DNA of 39,970 bases, taken from contig NZ_AUWQ01000129.1 of the NCBI RefSeq assembly GCF_000455205.1, forward strand, positions 1 through 39,970. Reading direction: 5' to 3'. The notes under the pieces are model-generated. The model was not told the DNA's origin, did not search any database, and was given only the letters and a program-made list of their open reading frames with translations. Shown in pieces: positions 27,649 through 35,283 of the stretch (its first letter is position 1; the number at the start of each line of letters is the position of its first letter). The DNA comes from Mycobacterium sp. UM_CSW. Lineage in GTDB: Bacteria; Actinomycetota; Actinomycetes; Mycobacteriales; Mycobacteriaceae. The position numbers and the translations under genes are program-made.

Positions 27649-28080
27649 CTAGGCCGGCTGCAACTCGAACAGCGGAATGACCCTGCTGGTCTTGGACTGG
27701 TACTCGGCGAAGCCGGGCGCCGCGGCCGCGACCTTTTCGAAGAGCGCGTCGCGCTCGGCCTTGGGCAGCTCGTGGGCGGTGACGTCGAACGCGTCCGTGC
27801 CGATCTCGACGTGCGCCGCCGGGTTGGCCCGCAGGTTGTGCACCCAGGCGGGGTCCTTGGGCGCGCCGGCGAACGACCCGATGATGATCAGCTTGCCGTC
27901 GATGCGGAAGTACGCCAGTGGCGACACCCGCGGTTGGCCGGACTTGGCGCCGGTCGTCGTCAACAGCAGCAGGTTGGCGCCCTCGAACTGGCCACCGACC
28001 TTGCCCTCGTTGGACCGGAATTCGTCGATGATGCTGGTGTTGAACGCGTTGATGGTCGCGGTGTCAGGCATTTCGCTCAT
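27649..28080 (-). CDS. F420-dependent nitroreductase (Ddn)-like family protein
   Basis: A 143-residue protein of the deazaflavin-dependent nitroreductase family, a split-barrel fold. Signatures are [18 protein letters not shown] (about 38-55), [20 protein letters not shown] (about 68-87) and a VEIG strand. Related proteins use coenzyme F420 to reduce quinones, nitroimidazoles or lipids. The ATG overlaps the aspS TGA (ATGA). M. tuberculosis has aspS and Rv2571c adjacent, so this gene looks inserted within the operon. Confidence 0.85.
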   Translation of the reverse strand: MSEMPDTATINAFNTSIIDEFRSNEGKVGGQFEGANLLLLTTTGAKSGQPRVSPLAYFRIDGKLIIIGSFAGAPKDPAWVHNLRANPAAHVEIGTDAFDVTAHELPKAERDALFEKVAAAAPGFAEYQSKTSRVIPLFELQPA

Positions 28081-29852
28081 GCCCGGTCAACCTTCTCCGG
28101 CTTGGCGTCTATTCCGGACTCCTTGCGCTGCTGCGCGGTGATGGGCGCCGGCGCGTTGGTCAGCGGGTCGACGCCGCCGCCGGTCTTGGGGAACGCAATC
28201 ACCTCGCGGATCGAGTCGACCCCGGACAGCAGCGCGTTGATCCGGTCCCAGCCGAACGCGATGCCGCCGTGCGGCGGTGCGCCAAACATGAACGCCTCCA
28301 ACAGGAATCCGAATTTCTCCTCGGCCTCGGCCTTGTCCAGGCCCATCACCGCGAACACCCGCTCCTGGATGTCGCGGCGGTGGATACGGATCGAGCCGCC
28401 GCCGATCTCGTTGCCGTTGCAGACGATGTCGTACGCGTCGGCCAGCACGCTGCCCGGATCGGTGTCGACCACGTCCTCGTACTCGGGCTTGGGCGAGGTG
28501 AACGCGTGGTGCACCGCGGTCCACGCCCCCGAGCCGACCGCCACGTCGCCGGCAGCGGTCGCCTCCTCGGCGGGCTCGAACAGCGGCGGGTCGACCACCC
28601 ACACGAACGCCCACGCGTCGGGGTCGATGAGGCCCAGCCGCTTGGCGATTTCGCCGCGGGCCGCGCCCAGCAGCGCCCGCGACGACTTCGCCGGGCCCGC
28701 GGAGAAGAAGATGCAGTCCCCCGGCTTGGCCCCGACGTGGCCGGCAAGGCCGGCGCGTTCGGCGTCGGACAGGTTCTTGGCCACCGGGCCGCCAAGCTCC
28801 CCGTCGTCGCCGACGAGCACGTAGGCCAGCCCGCGGTGCCCGCGCTGCTTGGCCCACTCCTGCCAGCCATCCAGGGTGCGCCGCGGCTGGGAGGCCCCCC
28901 CGGGCATCACGACCGCGCCGACGTAGGGCGCCTGGAAGACGCGAAAAGTGGTGTCTTTGAAGAACTCCGCGCACTCGACGAGCTCCAGCCCGAACCGCAT
29001 GTCGGGCTTGTCCGAGCCGAACCGCCGCATCGCGTCGGCATAGCTGATCCGCGGGATCGGCGTGGGGACCTGGTAGCCGATCAGCGCCCACAGCGCTGCC
29101 AGGATCTCCTCGGAGACCGCGATGATGTCCTCGGCGTCGACGAAGCTCATCTCCATGTCGAGCTGGGTGAACTCGGGCTGGCGGTCGGCGCGGAAATCCT
29201 CGTCGCGATAGCAGCGTGCGATCTGGTAGTAGCGCTCCATGCCGGCCACCATCAGCAGCTGCTTGAACAGCTGCGGGCTCTGCGGCAGCGCGTAGAACGA
29301 GCCCGGGTGCAGCCGCGCCGGCACCAGGAAGTCGCGCGCCCCCTCCGGCGTCGACCGGGTGATCGTGGGGGTCTCGATCTCGACGAAGTCGTGCCGCGCC
29401 AGCACCTCGCGCGCGGCCGCATTGACCTTGGAGCGCAGCCGCATTGCCGCGGCCGGGCCGTCGCGCCGCAGGTCGAGGTAGCGGTACTTCAGCCGCAGCT
29501 CCTCGCCGGCGGGCTCGTCCAGCTGGAAGGGCAGCGGTGCGCTCTCGCCCAGCACGGTCAGCGAGCTCGCGTTGACCTCGACCTCACCCGTCGCGATCTC
29601 CGGGTTGGCGTTGCCCTCGGGGCGGATCTCGACGACCCCGGTCACCGCGACGCAGAACTCGGCGCGCAAGTGGTGCGCCTGGGCCAGCACGTCTGGGGCG
29701 CGGAACACCACCTGCGCGACGCCGGACGCGTCCCGCAGGTCGATGAAGATGACGCCGCCGTGATCGCGGCGCCGGGCCACCCAGCCGGCCAATGTCACCT
29801 GCTGGCCCGCGTCGCTGCTCCTCAGCGCACCGGCGGCATGGCTGCGCAGCAC
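28077..29852 (-). CDS. aspS: Aspartyl-tRNA synthetase
   Basis: A 591-residue class IIb synthetase of bacterial size. Domains in order: N-terminal OB-fold anticodon binding ([15 protein letters not shown], with H31), catalytic core (motif 2 [18 protein letters not shown]), the bacterial GAD insertion (about 290-420), and motif 3 ([12 protein letters not shown]). It charges tRNA-Asp. Mycobacteria lack AsnRS and their AspRS is reported as non-discriminating, so it probably also makes Asp-tRNA-Asn for GatCAB; H31 fits that type. Start GTG 29852 lies 6 nt behind GGGGAG. Confidence 0.97.
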   Translation of the reverse strand: MLRSHAAGALRSSDAGQQVTLAGWVARRRDHGGVIFIDLRDASGVAQVVFRAPDVLAQAHHLRAEFCVAVTGVVEIRPEGNANPEIATGEVEVNASSLTVLGESAPLPFQLDEPAGEELRLKYRYLDLRRDGPAAAMRLRSKVNAAAREVLARHDFVEIETPTITRSTPEGARDFLVPARLHPGSFYALPQSPQLFKQLLMVAGMERYYQIARCYRDEDFRADRQPEFTQLDMEMSFVDAEDIIAVSEEILAALWALIGYQVPTPIPRISYADAMRRFGSDKPDMRFGLELVECAEFFKDTTFRVFQAPYVGAVVMPGGASQPRRTLDGWQEWAKQRGHRGLAYVLVGDDGELGGPVAKNLSDAERAGLAGHVGAKPGDCIFFSAGPAKSSRALLGAARGEIAKRLGLIDPDAWAFVWVVDPPLFEPAEEATAAGDVAVGSGAWTAVHHAFTSPKPEYEDVVDTDPGSVLADAYDIVCNGNEIGGGSIRIHRRDIQERVFAVMGLDKAEAEEKFGFLLEAFMFGAPPHGGIAFGWDRINALLSGVDSIREVIAFPKTGGGVDPLTNAPAPITAQQRKESGIDAKPEKVDRA

Positions 29853-29937
29853 GAATTACTCCCCTTTTGCCCGATTTGAACGACTGCCCAGTCTAGAGTG
29901 CAGGAGCGACGCCGCCGCGGACGGATCAGGAGTGCAG

Positions 29938-30879
29938 ATGACCACTTATGCGTTCGACCCGGAAATCGCCGCCGTCGTTGCGCTGCTGCCCGATCTGCCG
30001 GGCGACGATCCGCTGGCCATCCGTGCGGCGCTGTCGGAGATGATCGCCCAGTTCCCGCCGCCCGATACCACCGGGGTGCAGATCGAGGACCGTCAAATCC
30101 CGGGCCGCGACGGCGATCCCGCGGTGCCGATCCGCATCTACCGGCCCGACCAGCGCAGCGCTCCGGCCGCGATCTACCACATCCACGGCGGCGGGTTCGT
30201 CGCCGGCGATCTGGACACCGAACACGCCTCCAACGTCGCGCTGGCCCGCGAACTCGGCGTGGTCGTAGTGTCGGTCGACTACCGCCTCGCCCCGGAAACC
30301 CCGTTCCCCGGCGGGCTGGAAGACGTCTACGCCGGGCTGGTCTGGACGGCGGCGAACGCGGACGAATTGGGCGTCGACCCGCAGCGCATCGCGATTCAGG
30401 GCACCAGCGCCGGGGGCGGGCTGGGCGCCGCGCTGGCGCTGTTGGCCCGCGACCGCGGCGGACCGCACATCGCCTTCCAGTTCCTTTCCGTGCCCGAACT
30501 CGACGACCGGCTGGCCACCGCCAGCATGATCGCGTTCACCGACACGCCTTTTTGGAGTCGCCCGCGGGCGATCGTCAGCTGGGACTGCTACCTGGGACCT
30601 GGCCGGGCCGGCGGCGACGACGTATCGATCTACGCCGCGCCGGCCCGCGCCACCGACCTGGCCGGCCTGCCGCCCGCGTACGTGTCGGTCATGCACTTCG
30701 ATCCGCTGCGCGACGAGGGCGTCGCCTACGCGCTGGCCATGCTCGCCGCGGGCGTGAGCGTCGAATTGCATTTGTTCCCCGGCACTTTCCACGGCTCGAT
30801 GCTGATCCAAGACGCGGCGATCTCGAAGCGCGAGCAGGCCGAAACCGTCGCGGTGCTGCGCCACGCGCTCGCGCTCTAG
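29938..30879 (+). CDS. Alpha/beta hydrolase, hormone-sensitive-lipase family (LipH/LipN-like)
   Basis: A 313-residue carboxylesterase-type hydrolase. It has the oxyanion motif HGGG (83-86), nucleophile S158 in GTSAGGG (the family usually has GDSAGG), acid D255 in HFDPLRDEG, and H285 (GTFHGS). No signal peptide is present. The start is ATG 29938, with AGGAG 6 nt before it. It lies between aspS and the ketopantoate-reductase-like gene, which are neighbours in M. tuberculosis, so it appears inserted. It probably hydrolyses short acyl esters; the real substrate is unknown. Confidence 0.88.
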   Translation: MTTYAFDPEIAAVVALLPDLPGDDPLAIRAALSEMIAQFPPPDTTGVQIEDRQIPGRDGDPAVPIRIYRPDQRSAPAAIYHIHGGGFVAGDLDTEHASNVALARELGVVVVSVDYRLAPETPFPGGLEDVYAGLVWTAANADELGVDPQRIAIQGTSAGGGLGAALALLARDRGGPHIAFQFLSVPELDDRLATASMIAFTDTPFWSRPRAIVSWDCYLGPGRAGGDDVSIYAAPARATDLAGLPPAYVSVMHFDPLRDEGVAYALAMLAAGVSVELHLFPGTFHGSMLIQDAAISKREQAETVAVLRHALAL

Positions 30880-30885
30880 TAATTT
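30880..30885 (+). promoter_or_regulatory. Candidate leaderless -10 box before the ketopantoate-reductase-like gene
   Basis: TAATTT lies exactly 7 nt before 30893, where the expected first codon reads ATC instead of ATG. The box overlaps the end of the hydrolase gene (TAG at 30877-30879). Box and spacing match the other leaderless candidates in the window. Confidence 0.42.
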
Positions 30886-30892
30886 CGGAGCT

Positions 30893-31780
30893 ATCGCCAC
30901 CAACATCGCACTCGTCGGTCCCGGCGCCGTCGGCACGACGGTCGCCGCCCTGCTGTACAAGGCCGGGCATTCTGTGCTGGTGTGCGGCCGCACGCCCCGG
31001 GACGCCATCGAGCTGCGGCCCGACGGCGGCGAACCGATCGTGGTGCCCGGCCCGGTGCGCACCGACCCCGAGACGGTTGACGGCACCGTCGACGTGGTGA
31101 TCCTGGCGGTCAAGGCCACCCAGAACGACGAGGCCGCCGGCTGGCTCGGCCGGCTGTGCGACGAACACACGATCGTCGTGGTGCTGCAGAACGGTGTCGA
31201 GCAGGTCGAGCAGGTGCAGCCGCACTGCCCGTCGTCGCCGGTGGTGCCGGGGATCGTCTGGTACGGCGCCGAGACCCAGCCCGAGGGATGGGTGCGGTTG
31301 CGCACCGAACCGCGGCTGGTGCTGCCGTCGGGCCCCTCCGCGGAGACGGTGGCCGAGCTGCTGCGCGGCGCCGGCTGCCAGGTGGACTGCGACCCCGACT
31401 TCATCACCGCGGCCTGGCGCAAGCTGCTGGTCAACGCGCTGGCCGGGTTGATGGTGCTGACCGGGCGGCGATCCGGGATGTTCCACCGCGACGACATCGC
31501 CGCGCTGTCGCGCCGCTACGTGGCCGAATGCCTGGCCGTCGCGCGCGCCGAGGGCGCCCGGCTGCCCGACGACGTGGTCGACGAGCTGGTCGATATGTTC
31601 CGCCAGGCGCCGGAGGACATGGGCACCTCGATGCTGGCCGACCGGGAGAACCACCGGCGCCTCGAGTGGGACATCCGCAACGGCGTGATCGTCCGCAAGG
31701 CCCGCGGCCACAACCTTCCGACACCGATCAGCGACATCCTGGTGCCGCTGCTGGCAGCGGCGAGCGACGGGCCGGGTTAG
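30893..31780 (+). CDS. Ketopantoate reductase-like (PanE/ApbA) protein, atypical ATC start
   Basis: A 295-residue NADPH-dependent dehydrogenase-like protein of the ketopantoate reductase family. Rossmann turn GPGAVGTT (about 9-16), AVKATQN (about 75-81) and the substrate segment AWRKLLVNALAG with its catalytic lysine are present. The coding frame clearly runs back to codon 30893 (reading xATNIALVGPG), but no ATG, GTG or TTG exists there; the first is inside the Rossmann fold at 30974. ATC at 30893 sits at the position of a normal start behind a -10 box. It may be a rare ATC start, a start-loss mutation or a base-call error. It could act in pantothenate synthesis or on another 2-ketoacid. Confidence 0.75.
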   Translation: MATNIALVGPGAVGTTVAALLYKAGHSVLVCGRTPRDAIELRPDGGEPIVVPGPVRTDPETVDGTVDVVILAVKATQNDEAAGWLGRLCDEHTIVVVLQNGVEQVEQVQPHCPSSPVVPGIVWYGAETQPEGWVRLRTEPRLVLPSGPSAETVAELLRGAGCQVDCDPDFITAAWRKLLVNALAGLMVLTGRRSGMFHRDDIAALSRRYVAECLAVARAEGARLPDDVVDELVDMFRQAPEDMGTSMLADRENHRRLEWDIRNGVIVRKARGHNLPTPISDILVPLLAAASDGPG

Positions 31781-31783
31781 ATT
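31778..31783 (+). promoter_or_regulatory. Candidate leaderless -10 box before the SRPBCC gene
   Basis: TAGATT overlaps the upstream stop codon (TAG at 31778-31780) and lies 6 nt before the ATG at 31790. No Shine-Dalgarno site is seen in the gap (CAAGCC). Confidence 0.42.
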
Positions 31784-31789
31784 CAAGCC

Positions 31790-32293
31790 ATGTTCCCTTG
31801 CGAGCGTGTCGACCTGGGCTTCGTCGAGACCGCGCCGTTTCGGTTCCGCAACAGCGTCGACCTCGCCGTCACGCCCGAGCAGCTGTTCGAGGTGCTCGGC
31901 GATGCCGAGTCCTGGCCGCGCTGGGCGCCGGTGATCACGAAGGTGACCTGGACCAGTCCCGAGCCGCGCGGCGTCGGCACCACCCGCGTCGTCGAGATGC
32001 GCGGCGGGATCGTCGGCAACGAAGAGTTTCTGGCGTGGGAACCCTTCACGCACATGGCATTCCGGTTCAACGAATGCTCGTCGAAGGCCGTCGCGGCGTT
32101 CGCCGAGGACTACCGGGTCGAGGTCATCCCCGGTGGCTGCCGGCTGACCTGGACCATGGCGCAAAAACCGGCCGGCCCGTCGCGGTTGGCCATGCCGTTG
32201 GTCGGACCGCTGCTCAACCTGGGGCTCCGCCGGTTCCTGCGCAACCTGCGCAGCTACACCGACGCCCGGTTCCCCGTCACCCGGCAACCTTAG
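31790..32293 (+). CDS. SRPBCC (START-like) family protein (Rv2574 type)
   Basis: A 167-residue protein with the polyketide cyclase/START-like fold: early strand SVDLAVTPEQLFEVLGDAESWPRWAP (typical first helix pair with W) and GIVGNEEFLAWEPFTHMAFRF, ending in a long C-terminal helix near RFLRNLRSY. These proteins bind hydrophobic ligands in a central cavity. The ligand is unknown. Length equals that of M. tuberculosis Rv2574. Its stop overlaps the ribosome site of the next gene. Confidence 0.82.
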   Translation: MFPCERVDLGFVETAPFRFRNSVDLAVTPEQLFEVLGDAESWPRWAPVITKVTWTSPEPRGVGTTRVVEMRGGIVGNEEFLAWEPFTHMAFRFNECSSKAVAAFAEDYRVEVIPGGCRLTWTMAQKPAGPSRLAMPLVGPLLNLGLRRFLRNLRSYTDARFPVTRQP

Positions 32294-32302
32294 GAGCGTG
32301 CG

Positions 32303-33181
32303 ATGACCTTCAACGAGGGCATGCAGATCGACACCAGCACCGCGTCGTCGTCCGGCGGCGGCGGGATGGGGATGGCCGTCGGCGGCGGCGGGCTCGGCCT
32401 GCTGATCCTGCTCGGGGCGCTGTTTTTCGGCATCGACCCGGGCCGCATCATGCCCCAGCAGCAGACCAACAACGGCGGCTATTCGGCGCCCGGTTTCGAC
32501 CTGAGCCAGTGCAAGACCGGCGCCGACGCCAACAAGTACGTGCAGTGCCGCGTGGTCGCCACCGGCAACTCCGTGGACGCGGTGTGGCATCAGCTGATGC
32601 GCAACTACACCCGCCCGCACGTGCGCCTGTTCACCGGGTCCGTGGACACCGGCTGCGGCCCGGCCACCACCGCGGTCGGGCCGTTCTACTGCCCAGTGGA
32701 CCAGACGGCGTACTTCGACACCGACTTCTTCCAGGAACTGGTCGACAAATTCGGTTCCAGCGGTGGGCCATTCGCGCAGGAGTACGTCGTCGCGCACGAA
32801 TACGGCCACCACGTGCAGCAGCTGCAGGGGGTGCTGGGCCGCTCCCAGCAGGGCGCGCAGGGCGCCGGGGGCAACGGGGTGCGCACCGAGCTGCAGGCCG
32901 ACTGCTACGCCGGCATCTGGGCCCACTACGCGTCGACGGTCAAGCAGGAGAGCACCGGCGTGCCGTACCTGGAGCCGTTGAGCGACAAGGATATTCAGGA
33001 CGCGCTCTCGGCGGCGGCGTCGGTGGGCGACGACCGCATCCAAAAGCAGGCGACCGGACGCGTCAACCCCGAGTCGTGGACGCACGGGTCGTCGGCGGAA
33101 CGGCAGAAGTGGTTCACCATCGGCTACCAGACCGGTGACCCCAACCAGTGCAACACCTTCGCTGCGACCAATCTGGGTTGA
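32303..33181 (+). CDS. Neutral zinc metallopeptidase, YpfJ/KPN_02809 family (Rv2575 type)
   Basis: A 292-residue membrane-anchored protein. A Gly-rich cytosolic N-terminus (1-27) precedes one membrane helix (about 28-45). The outer zincin domain carries HEYGH (165-169) with E196 (ELQADCYAG) as likely third ligand. Cysteine pairs (70/82, 118/130) may form disulfides. The ATG at 32303 follows AGGAG by 7 nt. It probably acts outside the membrane on a protein substrate that cannot be named. The gene is cotranslated with the SRPBCC gene. Confidence 0.87.
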   Translation: MTFNEGMQIDTSTASSSGGGGMGMAVGGGGLGLLILLGALFFGIDPGRIMPQQQTNNGGYSAPGFDLSQCKTGADANKYVQCRVVATGNSVDAVWHQLMRNYTRPHVRLFTGSVDTGCGPATTAVGPFYCPVDQTAYFDTDFFQELVDKFGSSGGPFAQEYVVAHEYGHHVQQLQGVLGRSQQGAQGAGGNGVRTELQADCYAGIWAHYASTVKQESTGVPYLEPLSDKDIQDALSAAASVGDDRIQKQATGRVNPESWTHGSSAERQKWFTIGYQTGDPNQCNTFAATNLG

Positions 33182-33187
33182 GCGCTG

Positions 33188-34801
33188 ATGGCGGTCTTGC
33201 ATGGGGAGCGTGTCGACGACGGGCAGTCGTCGCCGTTCGCACCGTTGCGCAACCGCATCTTCCGCAACCTGTTCGTCGCGCAGTTCGTCTCCAACATCGG
33301 GACGTGGATGCAAAGCGTGGCGGCACAATGGTTCCTGATTGAGGCCCACAGCAGCGCCACCATCGTGGCGCTGGTCCAGACGGCCAGCCTCGGGCCGACG
33401 CTGCTGCTGGGAATGTTCGCCGGCGTGCTGGCCGACCTGTTCGACCGGCGGCGCCTGCTTGTCGTCCTGCAGTCTTATGCGGTGGTGGTGGCGCTGGCCC
33501 TGGCGGCGCTGACCTACCTCGGTAAGCTCACCCCGGCCGCGCTGTTGCTGTTCACCATGGCGATCGGCCTTGCTACGGCGCTGACCGCGCCGGCCTGGCA
33601 GGCGATTCAGCCCGAAGTCGTTCCGCGCGAGCAGATCCCGTCCGCAGCGAGTTTGTCGAGCGTCTCGGCAAGCGTCGGCCGGGTGATCGGGCCGGCGATC
33701 GGCGGTGTCGTGGTCGCAATCGCCGGTCCGGCAGCGGTGTTCGCAATCAACGCCGTGTCGTTCACCGGGATCATCTTCGTCTTGGCCGGGTGGCAACGGC
33801 CCAAGCAACTCGCGCCGCTCGAACGAGAACAGTTCGGCCAGGCCATGGTGAGCGGATGGCTCTACGTCGTCAACAGCCCGATTTTCCGCAGGATCTTGTT
33901 GCGCACAGCGCTTTTCGTGTTTCCCGCCTCGGCCCTGCTCGCCCTGTTGCCGGTGGCCGCCGCCCGCAGCTGGCACCTGGGAGCCAGCGGTTACGGTCTG
34001 ACGTTGGGGGCCATCGGTTGTGGCGCGGCGCTTGCCCTGCTGGTCCCGGCCCCGTTACGCGAGAAGGTGCCACCCAACGCGTTGTTGGCGGCGTGCGCGG
34101 CCGCGTACGGAATCGGGGCGCTCGCGGTGGCCCGGCTGTCGTTCGCCGCGGCGGCGCCCTTCCTGGTGTTGTCGGGGACGGCGTGGCTGCTGACGTTGAC
34201 GACGTTGAACGCGGCGGCCCAGCTGCATCTGCCGCGCTGGGTCCGGGCCCGCGGGCTGGCGATGTACCTGCTGGTCTTCACGGGCTGCCAGGCGATCGGC
34301 GCCTACCTCTGGGGTCTCCTTGCCACGCGCGACGGGCTCAAGGTCGCGCTGACCTGGTCGGCGGGGCTGCTGGCCGCCGCCGCCCTCAGCGTCACCTTCC
34401 TCGGGTTGCTGCCGGCCACCGGGAAGCTGAGCCGCAACATCTCCAACTGCTGGGCGGCGCCCATGCTCATGCTCGAACCGCGCCCCAACGACGGGCCCGT
34501 GCTGGTGACCGTGCGATACCGGGTGCCGACGGAGAACCTCCAAGAGTTCGTCGAGGCGATGGCCGCGGTCAGGCGGTCACGCCTGCGCACGGGCGGCCAC
34601 AGCTGGCGGCTCTATCGAAGCCTGGAAGAACCCGACCTCGTCCTGGAGCGGTTCACCGTGCCGTCCTGGACCGAGTTCGAGCGCCAGCACACCGAGCGCT
34701 GGCTGGAGTCAGACCACGACGGCGCGGCCAAGGCGGCGAGCTACACCGTCGAGGACTCGAAACGACACGAGTACTTCCTCGCCGTGCGCGTGCACAAGTG
34801 A
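33188..34801 (+). CDS. MFS transporter (EntS/MFS_3 type) with C-terminal alpha/beta domain
   Basis: A 537-residue major facilitator. Twelve membrane helices span about 20-410. The cytosolic loop after helix 2 has the MFS motif (GVLADLFDRRRLL). The next helices contain PAWQAIQPEVVPREQIPSAASLSS, typical of the MFS_3 family that includes the enterobactin exporter EntS. A soluble C-terminal domain (about 430-537) with LVTVRYRVPTENLQEFVEAMAAVRRS looks like a dimeric alpha/beta barrel. Substrate unknown. M. tuberculosis lacks a gene here. ATG 33188 is 6 bp behind the peptidase gene, without a good Shine-Dalgarno site. Confidence 0.85.
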   Translation: MAVLHGERVDDGQSSPFAPLRNRIFRNLFVAQFVSNIGTWMQSVAAQWFLIEAHSSATIVALVQTASLGPTLLLGMFAGVLADLFDRRRLLVVLQSYAVVVALALAALTYLGKLTPAALLLFTMAIGLATALTAPAWQAIQPEVVPREQIPSAASLSSVSASVGRVIGPAIGGVVVAIAGPAAVFAINAVSFTGIIFVLAGWQRPKQLAPLEREQFGQAMVSGWLYVVNSPIFRRILLRTALFVFPASALLALLPVAAARSWHLGASGYGLTLGAIGCGAALALLVPAPLREKVPPNALLAACAAAYGIGALAVARLSFAAAAPFLVLSGTAWLLTLTTLNAAAQLHLPRWVRARGLAMYLLVFTGCQAIGAYLWGLLATRDGLKVALTWSAGLLAAAALSVTFLGLLPATGKLSRNISNCWAAPMLMLEPRPNDGPVLVTVRYRVPTENLQEFVEAMAAVRRSRLRTGGHSWRLYRSLEEPDLVLERFTVPSWTEFERQHTERWLESDHDGAAKAASYTVEDSKRHEYFLAVRVHK

Positions 34802-34815
34802 GCGGCGCCGGTCGA

Positions 34816-35235
34816 CTAGCCGGGTCGGCAGGTGACGGTGGTGGTGGCGTCCGCGTGCGCGACCACCTGACCGTCCACGGCGATCTCGCAGTGGAACTGG
34901 GCGGGGCCGTTGCCCGAATCCGGCCAGTGCAGCATGCCGCTGGCGGTGATGGTCGCGAACTGGTTCGGGTTCGCCAGCGTGGCGGTGTAGGTGACCGGCG
35001 CTCCCCCGCTCAGCGGCGCCTGCACGCTCGTCGTGAACTTCGACGGGTCCGCGTTGTAGGCCGCCTGGCTGGGCGGATCGGAACTCACGTAGCTGACCGT
35101 GGCGGTCAGGTTGTTGGGGCTCGTGACGGTGTAGGTCACCTGATGGCCGTCCGCGTGTGAGATCGCGGGCGTGAAAGCCAGTCCTGCGGCCGCTGCGAGA
35201 GCGGCCGCGCTGATCACTTTTCGCACGTTCCTCAT
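34816..35235 (-). CDS. Small secreted protein (Rv2576c type)
   Basis: A 139-residue protein with a clear signal peptide: KVISAAALAAAAGLAF after a basic start, with likely cleavage after SHA near residue 28. The mature part is beta-rich with a Y-x-V-T pattern and two cysteines (FHCEI and VTCRPG) that may bridge. It resembles the outer domain of MmpS-type proteins, but that match is weak. ATG 35235 lies 7 nt behind TAGCGT, a leaderless layout. It is divergent from the phosphatase gene, with 48 bp between them. Confidence 0.78.
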   Translation of the reverse strand: MRNVRKVISAAALAAAAGLAFTPAISHADGHQVTYTVTSPNNLTATVSYVSSDPPSQAAYNADPSKFTTSVQAPLSGGAPVTYTATLANPNQFATITASGMLHWPDSGNGPAQFHCEIAVDGQVVAHADATTTVTCRPG

Positions 35236-35242
35236 ATCGAAA

Positions 35243-35248
35243 ACGCTA
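35243..35248 (-). promoter_or_regulatory. Candidate leaderless -10 box for the secreted protein gene
   Basis: The minus strand reads TAGCGT, 7 nt (TTTCGAT), then ATG at 35235. No Shine-Dalgarno site is present. The same hexamer precedes the NTF2-like gene at 4120-4125. Confidence 0.42.
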
Positions 35249-35283
35249 CCGGATTTGTTACTTGCGTCAGGTATGAAGCAGGC

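Noticed and set aside
30689-33976. A 1095-codon minus-strand frame opposite four genes
   Set aside because: Same antisense composition; the plus-strand genes have clear family motifs.
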